The notes beneath the pieces are model-generated. The model worked only from the letters and a program-made list of their open reading frames with translations. It searched no databases and had not been told where the DNA came from. A program made the position numbers and the translations under genes. From contig JAEPRB010000275.1 in assembly GCA_016758965.1 (NCBI GenBank), positions 1 to 49,520 on the forward strand: DNA of 49,520 nucleotides, written 5' to 3'. Shown here one piece after another: positions 19,493-29,615 of this stretch (the first letter of the stretch is position 1; every line of letters begins with the position of its first letter). This stretch comes from Circinella minor. Taxonomy: Eukaryota; Mucoromycota; Mucoromycetes; Mucorales; Lichtheimiaceae.

Positions 19493-19977
19493 TTATTGTG
19501 TTATTTTACTAATAATATCAGAAAAATTAAGTAGACCTCCATTACAATTATAAATTTTTTTTATTTTTCTCTTCTTAATTTTTTTAGTATCTTTTCTTTT
19601 TTTTTCTGCTATTTTTATTATGTTTTTATTTTCTCTCTTTTTTTTGGGGTATAATTAGGATTATGTTTAGTACATACAAATTTCTTTTTGTCTCCATTTT
19701 CTGTTATTTTTTTGTGACACATATATCCTTCCTTTTTCCTTTACTAAAAATATGAGTACATATATTGTGGCTACTATTAAGATACCAAAAGTATTTTGTT
19801 TTTGTTTTTTTTATTTTTTCTTTCATGATACTTTCCATCAATTTTTGTTTTGTTTTTTTTTGTTTTGCATATAATTTCATCATCAAAATAATTTTCTATA
19901 ACTTCATTCATAATATTTTCGATAGACTTAATCATAGAGGTTTTACATATAAGGATTTCTGTATTGAGAATAACCAT
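19493..19977 (-). pseudogene. Small Cys/His protein of the chromodomain element (copy B), frameshifted
   Basis: On the minus strand this is the sibling of 15364-15931: ENIMNEVIENYFDDEIICKT, then KYFWYLNSSHNICTHIF, GYMCHKKI, FVCTKHNPNY and finally KKIYNCNGGLLNFSDIISKI to a TAA at 19495-19493. At least two frame changes are needed, both in A-rich runs (around 19850 and 19730). It lies tail to tail with the transposase, 82 bp apart, as in copy A (91 bp). The intergenic AAATATATAGG(A/C)TAGAG core is also shared, which shows these are two copies of one element. The 5' side is cut at about 20005 by the piggyBac element. Confidence 0.65.
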
Positions 19978-20005
19978 TTTTCTTATTTAATCTCTAAATT
20001 GTCAT

Positions 20006-20031
20006 GAGACTAGATCTAGTCTCCACTTTGG
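20006..20031 (+). repeat. Left terminal inverted repeat of the piggyBac-like element
   Basis: Starts with the palindrome GAGACTAGATCTAGTCTC and continues CACTTTGG. It differs at one of 26 positions from the reverse complement of 22251-22276. Confidence 0.75.
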
Positions 20032-20161
20032 TCTTTAATTTTGGTCCAATAAAAAACACGAATGACGTCGACAAAAAAAAATTAGTTAGTTTTACTTCAT
20101 AACTATTGATGTGCAAAACGAAAAACAATATCTATTCACTACATTCAGATTAAACATTACC

Positions 20162-22137
20162 ATGTCTGCCACCACTAATTTTTCTAACTTTACTTCGAAA
20201 ATCCTGGTTGGGACTCATGTATCTTTTCTCCTAAGAGCGCTGAAGGCCTGAGAAGCTGCTGCAATAAGAACTACAAAGTCTAGTAAGGAACGAGTATATG
20301 GAATTGTTCAATCCTACTCGAATGAGGGGAATGTTTTAATGGCATGTGTTCATGTTGCCAATGGCGATCACTCTATATGTAAAGTAAAGGCAGGAAATCT
20401 CAAGAAAGAGAGAGAGGCTGAAGAAAACATGGTTCCTGGCGTTCCTGCTGTTGCTCAAGACAAGGACAACTCTTCTAACCCGTTGTTAAGTTTAGGGATC
20501 GACTATGAATCAGATACAGATAAATCGGATAATGGTGAAGGTCTTGAAGAGGTTCTAGGAGAACAAGGGGATGTTGATTGGGTGGATAAGAGAGTTACTA
20601 TCGATGTACGACACACTAGGCCTTCTTATAAGAATGATGCAGTATTGAATATCGAAAATCATCGGTTTTCAACACCATACATATTTTTTAAGAGGTTTCT
20701 ACCAATGGATCATATTGTTGATCATATTATTCCATCCATCAATGCTAATGCAGTTGTTCGGTGTATTGAAAAATGGCACCCACTGACCAAGGCTGAATAC
20801 TTTTTATGGATTGCACTTTAGACTTATATGGCATGGCTTCCTTGTAGTGATAGAGGGTTTTATTGGAGAACAAAGCCAACAATTCTAGTCCCATCCCTGT
20901 ACAATTTCGGTCAATGGATGTCGTGCCATTGTTTTGATGCTATTCTGGCAGCTCATACTCTTGAGCATCCTGCCACTATAGCTGCAGGAGTAACAAGCGA
21001 CCCTCTAGTTCCAATTTGTGGTTTTGTTGAAGTATACAATGAAAATCTTTTGAATACAATGGTTCCTGGATGAGTGTTGACAATTGATGAGACGATGAAC
21101 CAATGTGTTGGGAAGGTATCATGAATGCCTAATGTAAAGAAGATTATTTCGAAACCACATCCTGTTGGTCAAGAATCTAAAACAGTTGCTGATGCTTCCA
21201 CTAACATTATTATTCGTCTTGATATCAGTGAAAAGAACTTTCAAGTGAAAAAGTTTGGTGATTAAGGTGCTGTGATTTCTACCGTATTGCGTCTATCTGA
21301 ACCTTGGTTTGCCACTGGAAGAACAATTCTCGCAGATTCCTGGTTCGGATCCCCTAGTTGTGCTGCTGTTCTTCATCAATATGGTCTATACAGTATCATG
21401 GCAATAAAGAAGAGAAGCCATTGGCCACGTCTCGTTTCCCGTGATCTTCACATGAAGTTAGAAGGAGAACTTGTTGGAACATCGATTTCTCTGGTCAGTA
21501 TTGTCAAGGACGTACCTATGTCAATTTGTATCTTGCATGATAGAAAGATACAATGTCTTGTTAGTACTTGTGGTAGAACAACACAAGGATCAGAGGTTAC
21601 TCATGTAATCAAGGAAGGAAACAGAAGTTGCTTTGCGACATTTCATCGTCCTGCTGTTTTTGATGATTATGGTGCTGACAAAGGAGCAGTGGATATCAAT
21701 AATATCAACCGCGATAATATGGCTTCATATCATAATGTCATGCGGACACACTCCTGGAAAGTTAGAGCGTTTTCTTTCTTTTTGGCACTGGCTAAGGCAA
21801 ATGTGTACCTTGCATGGCGTTCTTTTGGTCCAGTTGAACAGAGAAGTACTACCCACTTTTCTTTTCGTGAACAGTTGTGCACTGATATGATTAACAAATA
21901 CTTATATGCAGTTAATATTGTTGAAGATGAAGAAGAAGATGATGATTCATATAGAAATAACACGCGGCATGACCTAGAATCAATTGGAAAAGGGTTTCTA
22001 AGAGATAGAACCCCTTATTCACGACAATGGAAATGTCAAATCTGCAAAAAAAAACTACACTTAGATGTAGCTGTACCCTGACAAAGGGTCTGTGTAAATC
22101 CAACTGCTACCGATTACACCTTGTAGGTAAGCAATAA
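20162..22137 (+). pseudogene. piggyBac-type transposase with five in-frame stops
   Basis: One reading frame runs from the ATG at 20162 (MSATTNFSNFTSKILVGTHV) to about 22050, interrupted only by stops at 20249, 20819, 21071, 21122 and 21263. Order: an acidic N-terminal part (IDYESDTDKSDNGEGLEEVL), the domain with RFSTPYIFFKRFLPMDHIVD, then the DDD catalytic core of DDE_Tnp_1_7 with D in LTIDETM, D in TILADSWFGS and D in KGAVDINNINRDNMASYH. Near the end comes the cysteine-rich domain (WKCQICKK). There a run of nine A shifts the frame, after which LRCSCTLTKGLCKSNCYRLH continues to a TAA. The full length of about 650 residues is normal. The catalytic residues are intact. Five nonsense codons but only one indel in 2 kb suggests death by base substitution. 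Confidence 0.85.
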
Positions 22138-22250
22138 TAGTAGAAACAACAACAGTAAAAAAAATGAATAGAACAATTTTTATCATGTTATTTTTTTATT
22201 ATTTTAAGTCTGGTTGACTTTTTTTGTTGTTGTTGGAGAAATAATTACTC

Positions 22251-22276
22251 CCAAAGTAGAGACTAGATCTAGTCTC
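22251..22276 (-). repeat. Right terminal inverted repeat of the piggyBac-like element
   Basis: CCAAAGTAG followed by the palindrome AGACTAGATCTAGTCT and C. It is the inverse of the left repeat with one mismatch. Confidence 0.75.
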
Positions 22277-22436
22277 TCGATTTTTCACTATTTACTAACC
22301 AATTTCAATTTGTTATATATAACAACACAGTATATCCTGGAACTTATAAATGATAAAATACATTTTTCATAACCTAAACTATATTCTATACAACTTTTAT
22401 AATGTGTGGTCAATTATTTGGCTAGATATATTCATT

Positions 22437-22458
22437 CAAAGTAGAGACTAGATCTAGT
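22437..22458 (-). repeat. Third partial copy of the piggyBac-like terminal repeat
   Basis: CAAAGTAGAGACTAGATCTA then GT, after which GTTGGGGG replaces the expected CTC. It has the same orientation as the right repeat, about 180 bp beyond it. Confidence 0.7.
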
Positions 22459-22616
22459 GTTGGGGGTGCAAAGATACTCATTAATATTGTTGTGTTTATA
22501 TTTTTATATTAAAAAAAATTCAATTTTGTTTTTTCGATTTTTAAAGAACAGTAGATAATTAAAAATTTTCCGATTCAAGCCTATATAACACTAAACCGAT
22601 TAGTCCCCAAAAAGAA

Positions 22617-22769
22617 GTAATAATAGAAAGAATAATAATAGAAAGAATAATAATAGAAAGAATAATAATAGAAAGAATAATAATAGAAAGAATAGAAATA
22701 AAAAGAATAATAATGAAAAGAATAATAATGAAAAGAATAATAATGAAAAGAATAATAATAATAAAAAGA
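22617..22769 (+). repeat. Microsatellite, 15-bp unit AATAATAATAGAAAG
   Basis: About ten imperfect units, drifting to AATAATAATGAAAAG. Long Leu/Ile/Phe-rich frames on the minus strand here are artefacts of the repeat. It begins right after the hAT transposase C-terminus. Confidence 0.9.
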
Positions 22770-22789
22770 AAGGGAAAGAGCAATAAAAA

Positions 22790-25300
22790 AAATAGTAGAA
22801 TAAAAAAGAGGTACAAGAAGTCCAAGAATCTAAAAGCATTAGTCTTTGTATGGTCTCTGGTGACAAACGATTGCATGTATATGGTAAACGGAGTTGGGTT
22901 TGTCGTTTGTGAAAAGCAACGCTCAGAAGGTTTGGAGGTTACTGGTATTGCGAAATATTATGCAGCCATATGCGCCAAATTAGGCCACTGTGACTGAGCC
23001 TCCCAGTATAAAAATTCTGGTGCCTTTTGACCTTTTTTTCGCAGCATTGGCACATGCAATCGTTCTTGAAGATAATGGTCAAGTTCGTCATGTTCATCGC
23101 TTGTATTATACAGACTGTATAACCATCGTAATTCTTCGTTCGCTTCAGACTCCATTGTCACTGACTTGGGGAAATCCCCCCATGCATCCCTAACCATCCT
23201 TTGGCTCATGTTTTGATATTCCTGTTCCCAATTACTGGTACGCCACCAAGTAAACTTCATATAGGGATCAAGAGCCGTTGCAACTGCATATATATATGTA
23301 TTATCAACCTTACAATAGTATCTTTGCAGCTTTTGTGATCCACGTCTTGCTGCTCTCTTGAGTTCGGCTGGATAATCACTACTTTCTACATCTTCCAAAG
23401 AATCCATAATCAAATTAAAGTGAACAATGGCGGTATTGACTGTCACGTGGCTTTGACTTGCCGATAACTCAATGGTTGTCTCCCAGAACTTGAGAAGCAT
23501 GGACTTGGCCTGGAAAATGCGCGTCCATTCAAGATCACTCAGCTGGAACTCTTGCAATTCGGAAATTGTAGAACATACACTATTGTATGGGACTTGTAAT
23601 AAGGATGCTCATGTCAATATTTGGTAAGTGGAGTTCCATCGTGTTGGTACATCGAGTGACAGCTTGAGTTTTGTTATGCAATATATTTCCTATGCACGCA
23701 TAAATCTTTCTGTTCGTTGTGGTGAGGATCTATATATAGTGTGATATTGTATATTTAATAAATATTTTCTGATAATAACAATCTCTTTACAAAAAAAAAA
23801 CCATAGTGTCTATCATACCATATTTTTGTTATGCCTTTTTGAAGCTTAACGGGTGAGCTCATTACTTGTCGTTCGCCATTGTCACCAAAACGATTGTGCT
23901 CGTTCGCTCTTTCTGAATCGTCGTCATTTTCTTGCTCAACATATGATTCATTCATACCCCACTTCAAAATATCTTGAACGGCTAAATTTAACACATGTCC
24001 AAGACACGGGATATGATGGGTTTTTGTACAAAACGACCTATAAATATGTATGTATATTTATATTAGTGCTATGGTAATATATTTTAATATATTGTATAAT
24101 GTTTAACCTACCATCCTTTTTCTTCAGCATATTTTTCTATTTCTAGGGCCATTCTTTTCATGTTGGATGCATTGTTAGTCATAATTGTGAATAACTTGGG
24201 GCCAAGGTTGAAATTGTTGATAATTTCTAAGAATGATGCTGCCAAATTCTCTGCTGAATGGGACCATTCAATGGCTGGAAACCGAGAATTACTTCGTGCA
24301 TTGTCCAAGTAAAAGTGGATATCCAATGACCTGTGACAGCAAGGAAAGCATCATTATATGGACTAGTCCAACCATCAAGTGTACAAGAAATTACAGGAAG
24401 GGTATCTAGTAAATTACGTAGTCTTTTTTTGTAAAAGTCATACTCTTCTTTGGTCTGAAGGTAAAATAAAATATAATGTGTTAGTTTTCTACACCTGTGT
24501 TAAATATAATGAAAAAACAAAAAAAAAGGGGGGGGGGAACTAATATTTTACCTTTCTTGTAATGGTGTCTGTACTTGAAAGTTTTACCATTTCCACTGCT
24601 GTTGCTGATTGCGCAATGTTCAAGAGCTCTTGTAAATCGTCATTCTTGGCCATTGTAGAAGGAAGTCTGGTTTTGACAATAAATTTGATAAATGCCTTTA
24701 TAAAATCATTAGCTGTAAAAACACGGGGACGTTTTGCTTGGACGAACAAATCCATTGTACCTCCAGGACGCTTAGCACCTGTATGTGGACTATTATCTGC
24801 TGTAATTTGATGCTTGTTCTGCAAATGCTTGACTAAACCAGAGGTAGAAGAATCCTTCGAAGCAAAAGAGCTGTTACAATTACCTACCAAGCATTTGATT
24901 CGAGGGGCGCCTTTATCATCAGTAAAACGTTGGCCATACCCATATTTAAGTATAAAGCTAGTTTCCTTGATGGATGAATCATATTGGGATTCAGATACGG
25001 AATTCGAAACAGACTCAGTGTCATTATCATTAACAGTACTTGATTCATCACGATCGATAGACATTGCAGAAGCTTGACGGGAGAAACTTAGGGTTAGAGA
25101 TGAAACATTGGGAGAGCTCGAATATGGCATTGGGTTGAACTAATGGAAAGAAATATAACAAAAGGATAAAAAGGACAATATAATTACAAATATGTTTTGT
25201 GTTTTATAGCTCAATACTTTTATATAATCAATGTTTATTTTACCTCATCATGAAGAGCACCAAGAGGATTTCTGGATGAAGAACTGGTTTGGAATGGCAT
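22790..25300 (-). pseudogene. hAT-superfamily transposase with BED zinc finger, multiply broken
   Basis: Exon 1 is 25300-25244 (MPFQTSSSSRNPLGALHDE). Exon 2, 25139-24552, encodes a Ser-rich region and a BED-type finger (CLVGNC, then HLQNKH). After an intron containing poly-G/poly-A, exon 3 from 24454 carries the first catalytic block ISCTLDGWTS and LHEVILGFQPLNG-like sequence, then a frameshift near 24270 to AENLAASFLEIINNF and IMTNNASNM. Canonical hAT proteins have Asp in the DNASN motif; here it is Asn. A further exon has HHIPCLGHVLNLAVQDILKW. The last large frame (23557-22985) runs to the dimerisation region: EFLYWEAQSQWPNLAHMAA, TAA, YFAIPVTSKPSERCFS, then in another frame NRLSPETIQRLMLLDSW. 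Several stops and shifts make it non-functional. No 8-bp target duplication was identified. Confidence 0.85.
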
Positions 25301-26383
25301 CGTTGAAAATTAAATTGAAGGTAGTTATAAGTAGAAAAAAAATTAACTATTGTTGAAATATACTCCAGGAGGGAGATAACACTGTAGTCAAAAAAAAAAT
25401 AAAGGATAACGTAAAAATGAGTTTTTTATTTAATAATTATGATAGGTATTTATATGTTTTCTAAAACTACTGCGAAATATAATATGTAATGGTAATTATG
25501 GTGATAATAACAATGGTAATCAATGCGTAGCATAAATTATGACAATGATGACTGTGATGTAATTGCCAAGCAATAACTATTACAAAGCGCAAGAAGTATT
25601 GAAAAAGAAAGGACAATAATTATAAATAATCAGAAGGAGTGTCTAAAAAGGAAACGATGATGAAATTATTTAAAAATTAATCATAAGAATCTCCAAAAAG
25701 GAAATCAAGTTTAACTACAATACTATACTTTCCAAAGAAAAAATAAACTATCTTGATAATGCTAACTACTAGGGCATATTGCCTAAAATAATTATTGACC
25801 GAAAGGTGTCGTCATCAATAGGAAGCTGATCATACCATCATCTTTCTAGCATAATAAGCACAAAGGATATTTCACTGAAATAGTTTTTTTTTTTGCCAAG
25901 CTGGAAAGGAAATTCCAAAATGGATAACCCAGCAAGCAGCAACTATTTTTTTTTCTTTCTTTACTTTTACGGATGTAACAACAGTACTTTTCTTTCTTCC
26001 ATTTAACATGGCTGTCATTTACTGATTCCTTTTTGCTGATTACTTTACAAATGTAACAACAGTGATTTTTTAACTCCCATTCAATATAACAACTTTAAAT
26101 AAAAATAGTCAATAGTTGCTGTTACTATTTTCGCTTTAATGGAACCACACACAACACCTTAACTGATCATCACCTCCATTCACCATTTAGAAAACGTATT
26201 GGGGACCGGTCGAGGTCATAGTGATTATGCTCTGGTCTATTAGCACTATTTGATTAGTTAGCCAAGAAAAAACGGTATAGCCAAATTAATTTTTATTAAT
26301 TTAATTTATTTATAATAGTCTTGGCATGCATATATTTAAAATAAAAATTGAATTTTATTTTTAAATAAAATAACAAGAGCTAC
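25301..26383. other. AT-rich spacer without a recognised gene
   Basis: Contains short A and T runs only. No convincing coding frame, repeat or RNA gene. It may include the unlocated 5' end of the hAT element. Confidence 0.5.
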
Positions 26384-26986
26384 ATGGTTACCGCTACACA
26401 AAACAAACTTTCATTTAATAACAATAAAATTGTTATTGATACTGATAAGCTTCAAAGCTTATTAACTAAACACAACATTAATGTTGTTAGTTTCTGTAAA
26501 GAAACTATTTATGAAAAGTATGATGTTCAGTTTATGGAGAAGAAAAATAAACTGAATATCAAAAGAAAACCATCAGAAAAACAAAAGGCAAAAGCAAGCT
26601 TAAAGTCTGCCAACACCAAACGTACAACAGAGTCTGTACGTCGAACAATCGAGAGGGTCAGAGAGGAGAATGCAGCCCTCAAGAAGAAGTGTTACATCTA
26701 TGACACTTACTATGAGAAGGTCAATGAAGAGGACCTTAAAAATAAATTTTCTCAGGAAAATTTAAATTCTGAGGATAAATCCATGAAGAATCAAGATTCT
26801 CAGGATAAATCTCCTGAAAATAAAGATTCTCAGGAATCCTCAAATCCTCATATTTCTGATGCAATGTTAGAGATTAACACTTCCAGTGCGGCTACCTCGC
26901 AGGGCGATTCTGACATGGGTGTTTGTGAATCAGAACAGGGAGAGTTTATGTGTATGATCGCATGTGCTAATTGCATGGATACATAA
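26384..26986 (+). CDS. Unrecognised 200-residue protein with a bZIP-like segment
   Basis: An uninterrupted frame of 200 codons with balanced codon use starts MVTATQNKLSFNNNKIVIDT. Residues 65-105 are strongly basic and then heptad-like (KRTTESVRRTIERVREENAA, then LKKK), resembling a basic-zipper or coiled coil. A Ser/Gln/Asp-rich region follows, with an imperfect repeat (SQENLNSEDKS, NQDSQDKSPEN, KDSQESS). The end is Cys-rich (CMIACANCMDT). A second frame (about 26993-27229) follows one frame off, so the true protein may be longer. No known family was recognised. It may be host or cargo. Confidence 0.55.
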   Translation: MVTATQNKLSFNNNKIVIDTDKLQSLLTKHNINVVSFCKETIYEKYDVQFMEKKNKLNIKRKPSEKQKAKASLKSANTKRTTESVRRTIERVREENAALKKKCYIYDTYYEKVNEEDLKNKFSQENLNSEDKSMKNQDSQDKSPENKDSQESSNPHISDAMLEINTSSAATSQGDSDMGVCESEQGEFMCMIACANCMDT

Positions 26987-26992
26987 TATAAT

Positions 26993-27229
26993 AATTATGG
27001 TTGTCATTTTTTAGATGAGTTAATAAATAAATTAGAAAAAGAGAAAATAAAATATAAACAATTCTTTAAGAATTTCTTTAAATATCACATTAATAATTCA
27101 ATAGCAGCAGAAAGGGATGATACTCAAATGATGGAATATTGTAGTAATAATCTAGATAAATTAACTGAAACATATCAAGAACTATATATAAAGGAGCAAC
27201 AAAATGATGAATATATAGATGAAGAGTAA
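26993..27229 (+). pseudogene. Possible continuation of the 26384 gene in the next frame
   Basis: The frame reads NYGCHFLDELINKLEKEKIK and is helical and charged to a TAA at 27227-27229 (EQQNDEYIDEE). It starts where the previous frame stops. An acceptor-like TTTTTTAG lies at about 27007-27014, but no matching GT donor in suitable phase is evident. It is either an exon, a frameshifted tail or a chance frame. Confidence 0.35.
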
Positions 27230-27479
27230 GAAATTTAATTCGGCCAACTATGGCTACATCGTCCACATCAAATTTACTATCCACAATACAGCTACTAGAT
27301 CTTAAATGGCTAGACCACTAATAGCAGGCCTCCATTTCGCCTTTTTGATAATAAATGAAATTCAGTTAAAAATGACTTTTGCTTTTTTTATTGTATTTGT
27401 TGGCTGCATATTATGGTTTATCGTGCTTATATATTAAGATTTCTGTTGTTTTTTTCAAAAAAAAAGACCATTAATTACT

Positions 27480-27998
27480 GTCGGTTCCTCGGTTCTTCTT
27501 GGCTCTTCTCGGTTCCTTATAGTTCAGTTCGGTTCGGTTCTTACTAAAGGTCGGTTCAATTCGTTTCTCTTAAGGAACCGAACCAAATCAAACCATAAGG
27601 ATCCCTACTCACATTTACTAAATTATAATGTCAGTTCTCGGTTCTCTCCATCTAGAACTGAGTCGGTTCCAGTCAGTTCCTTCTATAGAGAATTTTTTCT
27701 ACTCCTCTTACTTTGTAAGTTGTTAAAAAACTTACGAAGTGCAGAATTTTTGTATACTTTTTAGGTAAGAGAAAAAGTATCTGGGGTGATAAAATTCGAG
27801 GGGTATTTGGTGTTGTAATACCCCTATCCCCTATTGCAATTTTATTAGGGGTTTAGGTGATAAAAAGTTTTTAATATTAAGAAATTCAAATACTTGGAAT
27901 AATTTTATAAATTGTTATAAGTTGAATTGATCTTCATAGAACTGTCTCGACTTTTCTCAGTTCGGTTCCAGTTCTTCGGTTCTTATAAGGATCTCTAA
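27480..27998 (-). repeat. GGTTC-rich interspersed repeat, two units with an insertion
   Basis: On the minus strand this repeats the unit at 17444-17605: it opens with GATCCTTATAAGAACCGAAG and passes through GAGAAAAGTCGAGACAGTTC. It is then interrupted by about 250 bp (27689-27937), resumes with GAACTGAC and GAACCGACTCAGTTC, and ends AATTTAGTAAATGTGAGTA. A second, shorter unit follows (27600-27480), starting GGGATCCTTATGG. Its right edge coincides with the point where the LINE is broken. Confidence 0.75.
27689..27937. mobile_element. Short insertion inside the GGTTC repeat
   Basis: Compared with the uninterrupted copy at 17444-17605, about 250 bp are inserted between CTATAG and AGAACTG. The insert contains inverted stretches (CTTACTTTGTAAG; AGGGGTATT with AATACCCCT) but no long terminal inverted repeat. 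It could be a small non-autonomous element. Confidence 0.45.
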
Positions 27999-29591
27999 CT
28001 AAGATGTGATAAGTCCCCTTTTTTGGGGAGCAGGCATAGACATGTACGAGTCCAGGAATTAAAAAAAATAGCATTAGTCAAGGCTTGATTATAAATTATG
28101 AATATAATATCTTGTAAACTAGGATGTTGAAATAGTAAATTTAGAAAACCATATGATAAACCATCCAAACCAGGGCTACTTTGCTTTGGGCTGCGGCTTG
28201 CTTGTAGTAATAATTCCTTCAAGGTAATAGGCACTAATAACTCTTCTCAAATTAGAGGAGAAAGACCAAAAGAAGGCGGAAGATGCAATAATATGGTAAA
28301 TGAGCATTTGAATCAGTACAAATAGGGTCAGAGGTGTATAATTCTTCATAAAATGAGCAGATGGAATTATAAAGATGAGAAATAAAATTGTCAATAATAT
28401 TAGAAATAGGATGATAAAGAGGTGGAATAGAGCATTGGGCAGCATGTTGAGAAGTAGATCATTTTAAAAAACCAGCTAATTTTTCACTATCATCTAGTAA
28501 TCTGACACCTGCACAAAGCGCCTGTTGTTCTATAGATTTTTATTCTAAGTCACCAATTTTATGTTCGAGACTGGTAAGCCGATTATGAACTTGGGGAGAA
28601 GAGTAAACTTATTGAAGCAATCAATGGCAAAGATGGTATAAATGCCATAATTCCCAGTTTCTATGAGTAGCTTGTTTTCGACCAAAATGACAGCATGTAA
28701 TTTTAACTTGATGTTTGAGATGGTTTCAAGTTTCGTAAACAGGGACAGTGGGATTAACAGCTGTTAAGAATGTGGTGATATCCTGTTCTAATAGAGTATT
28801 GAATTCTGATAAGTGTACAAAAAATGGGTTTGCACGCTGGATGCCCTTACCTGTAGTTGTTGGAAACCTAATAGAAAAGGAGATAAGAGCATGGTCCGAC
28901 CATTATCAATTTAGTCAATCAATAGATGGAGGGGAGAGTAATGAAGAAAATTCGGGAGAAGCATGTATATGATCAATAGAAGAGAAATGGCCCTGAGGGC
29001 CTTTCTAAGTAAGGAGGGGGTAAGAAGAGGAGTCAGAAGGTTGAAGAATATTATAAAAAGTAGTTGAAAGGAAGTCCAACTAAGCAGAAGGAGCATCCTG
29101 AAAAGAATTGTCTAAACGAAAATAGGGGTAATTAAAATCCCCAAGTAGTAAACATCTTGAAAGTAATGAAGTGAAAATGTTATTATGAAATAAAGGTAGT
29201 AAATGTATAAAAAAGATAATCAGGCAGAATGAGGATTAGCAGAAGCATATAAAATATAAATATTAAAAGGGTCAAAAGATGAGTTGGAGGAAGAAAAGGT
29301 AAACTATGCACTGTGACCATCTTGGGTAGAGAAACTAGGGGTAATAAGATGTTAAGGATTAAATGAAATAAGACCACAATATTGTGACTAATGACAAGAA
29401 GAAGCACCAAATTGTGTAGCAACAATGTTTTCATACTCCTGCCTAGTAAAAAGACAATCCGATGAAGCTAATAGATCAAATTGTTGTGATTGTAAATGAT
29501 ATATGTATGTTTTTTAAATCTTTTCTTTTTGAACTTGTGTTAAACCAGCCTTATCAAGGCAACGACAATTAAGAGTTGCAACTTTTATCAT
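27995..29591 (-). pseudogene. LINE ORF2 (endonuclease and start of reverse transcriptase), 3' part missing
   Basis: Starts MIKVATLNCRCLDKAGLTQV on the minus strand (ATG 29591), the usual start of an APE-type endonuclease. LLGDFNYPYFRLDNSF at about 29140 is the GDFN block. After several stops and shifts the N-terminal reverse-transcriptase block is recognisable: SPGLDGLSYGFLNLLF and then WTRTCLCLLPKKGDLSHL. The frame stops at about 27995, where the GGTTC repeat begins. The palm with the catalytic Asp pair, the RNase H region and the 3' tail are absent from the window. LINEs are usually truncated at the 5' end, so loss of the 3' end means the element was cut by a later rearrangement or insertion. 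Confidence 0.8.
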
Positions 29592-29615
29592 ATTATAAAT
29601 ATTTAAAAAAAAATA

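Larger units (their letters stand above)
20006..22276. mobile_element. piggyBac-like element
   Basis: Inverted repeats of 26 bp (25 identical) flank a piggyBac-type transposase frame. The expected TTAA duplication is not visible at either end. A third, partial copy of the repeat lies at 22437-22458 in the same orientation as the right one, so the right boundary may instead be there. Length is 2.27 kb to the inner repeat. Confidence 0.65.

Noticed and set aside
22559..22876. Two long Leu/Ile/Phe-rich minus-strand frames suggesting membrane proteins
   Set aside because: They are translations of the AATAATAATAGAAAG microsatellite plus the tail of the hAT gene.
28748..28972. Plus-strand 74-codon frame
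   Set aside because: It lies antisense to the LINE ORF2 relic, whose motifs explain the sequence.
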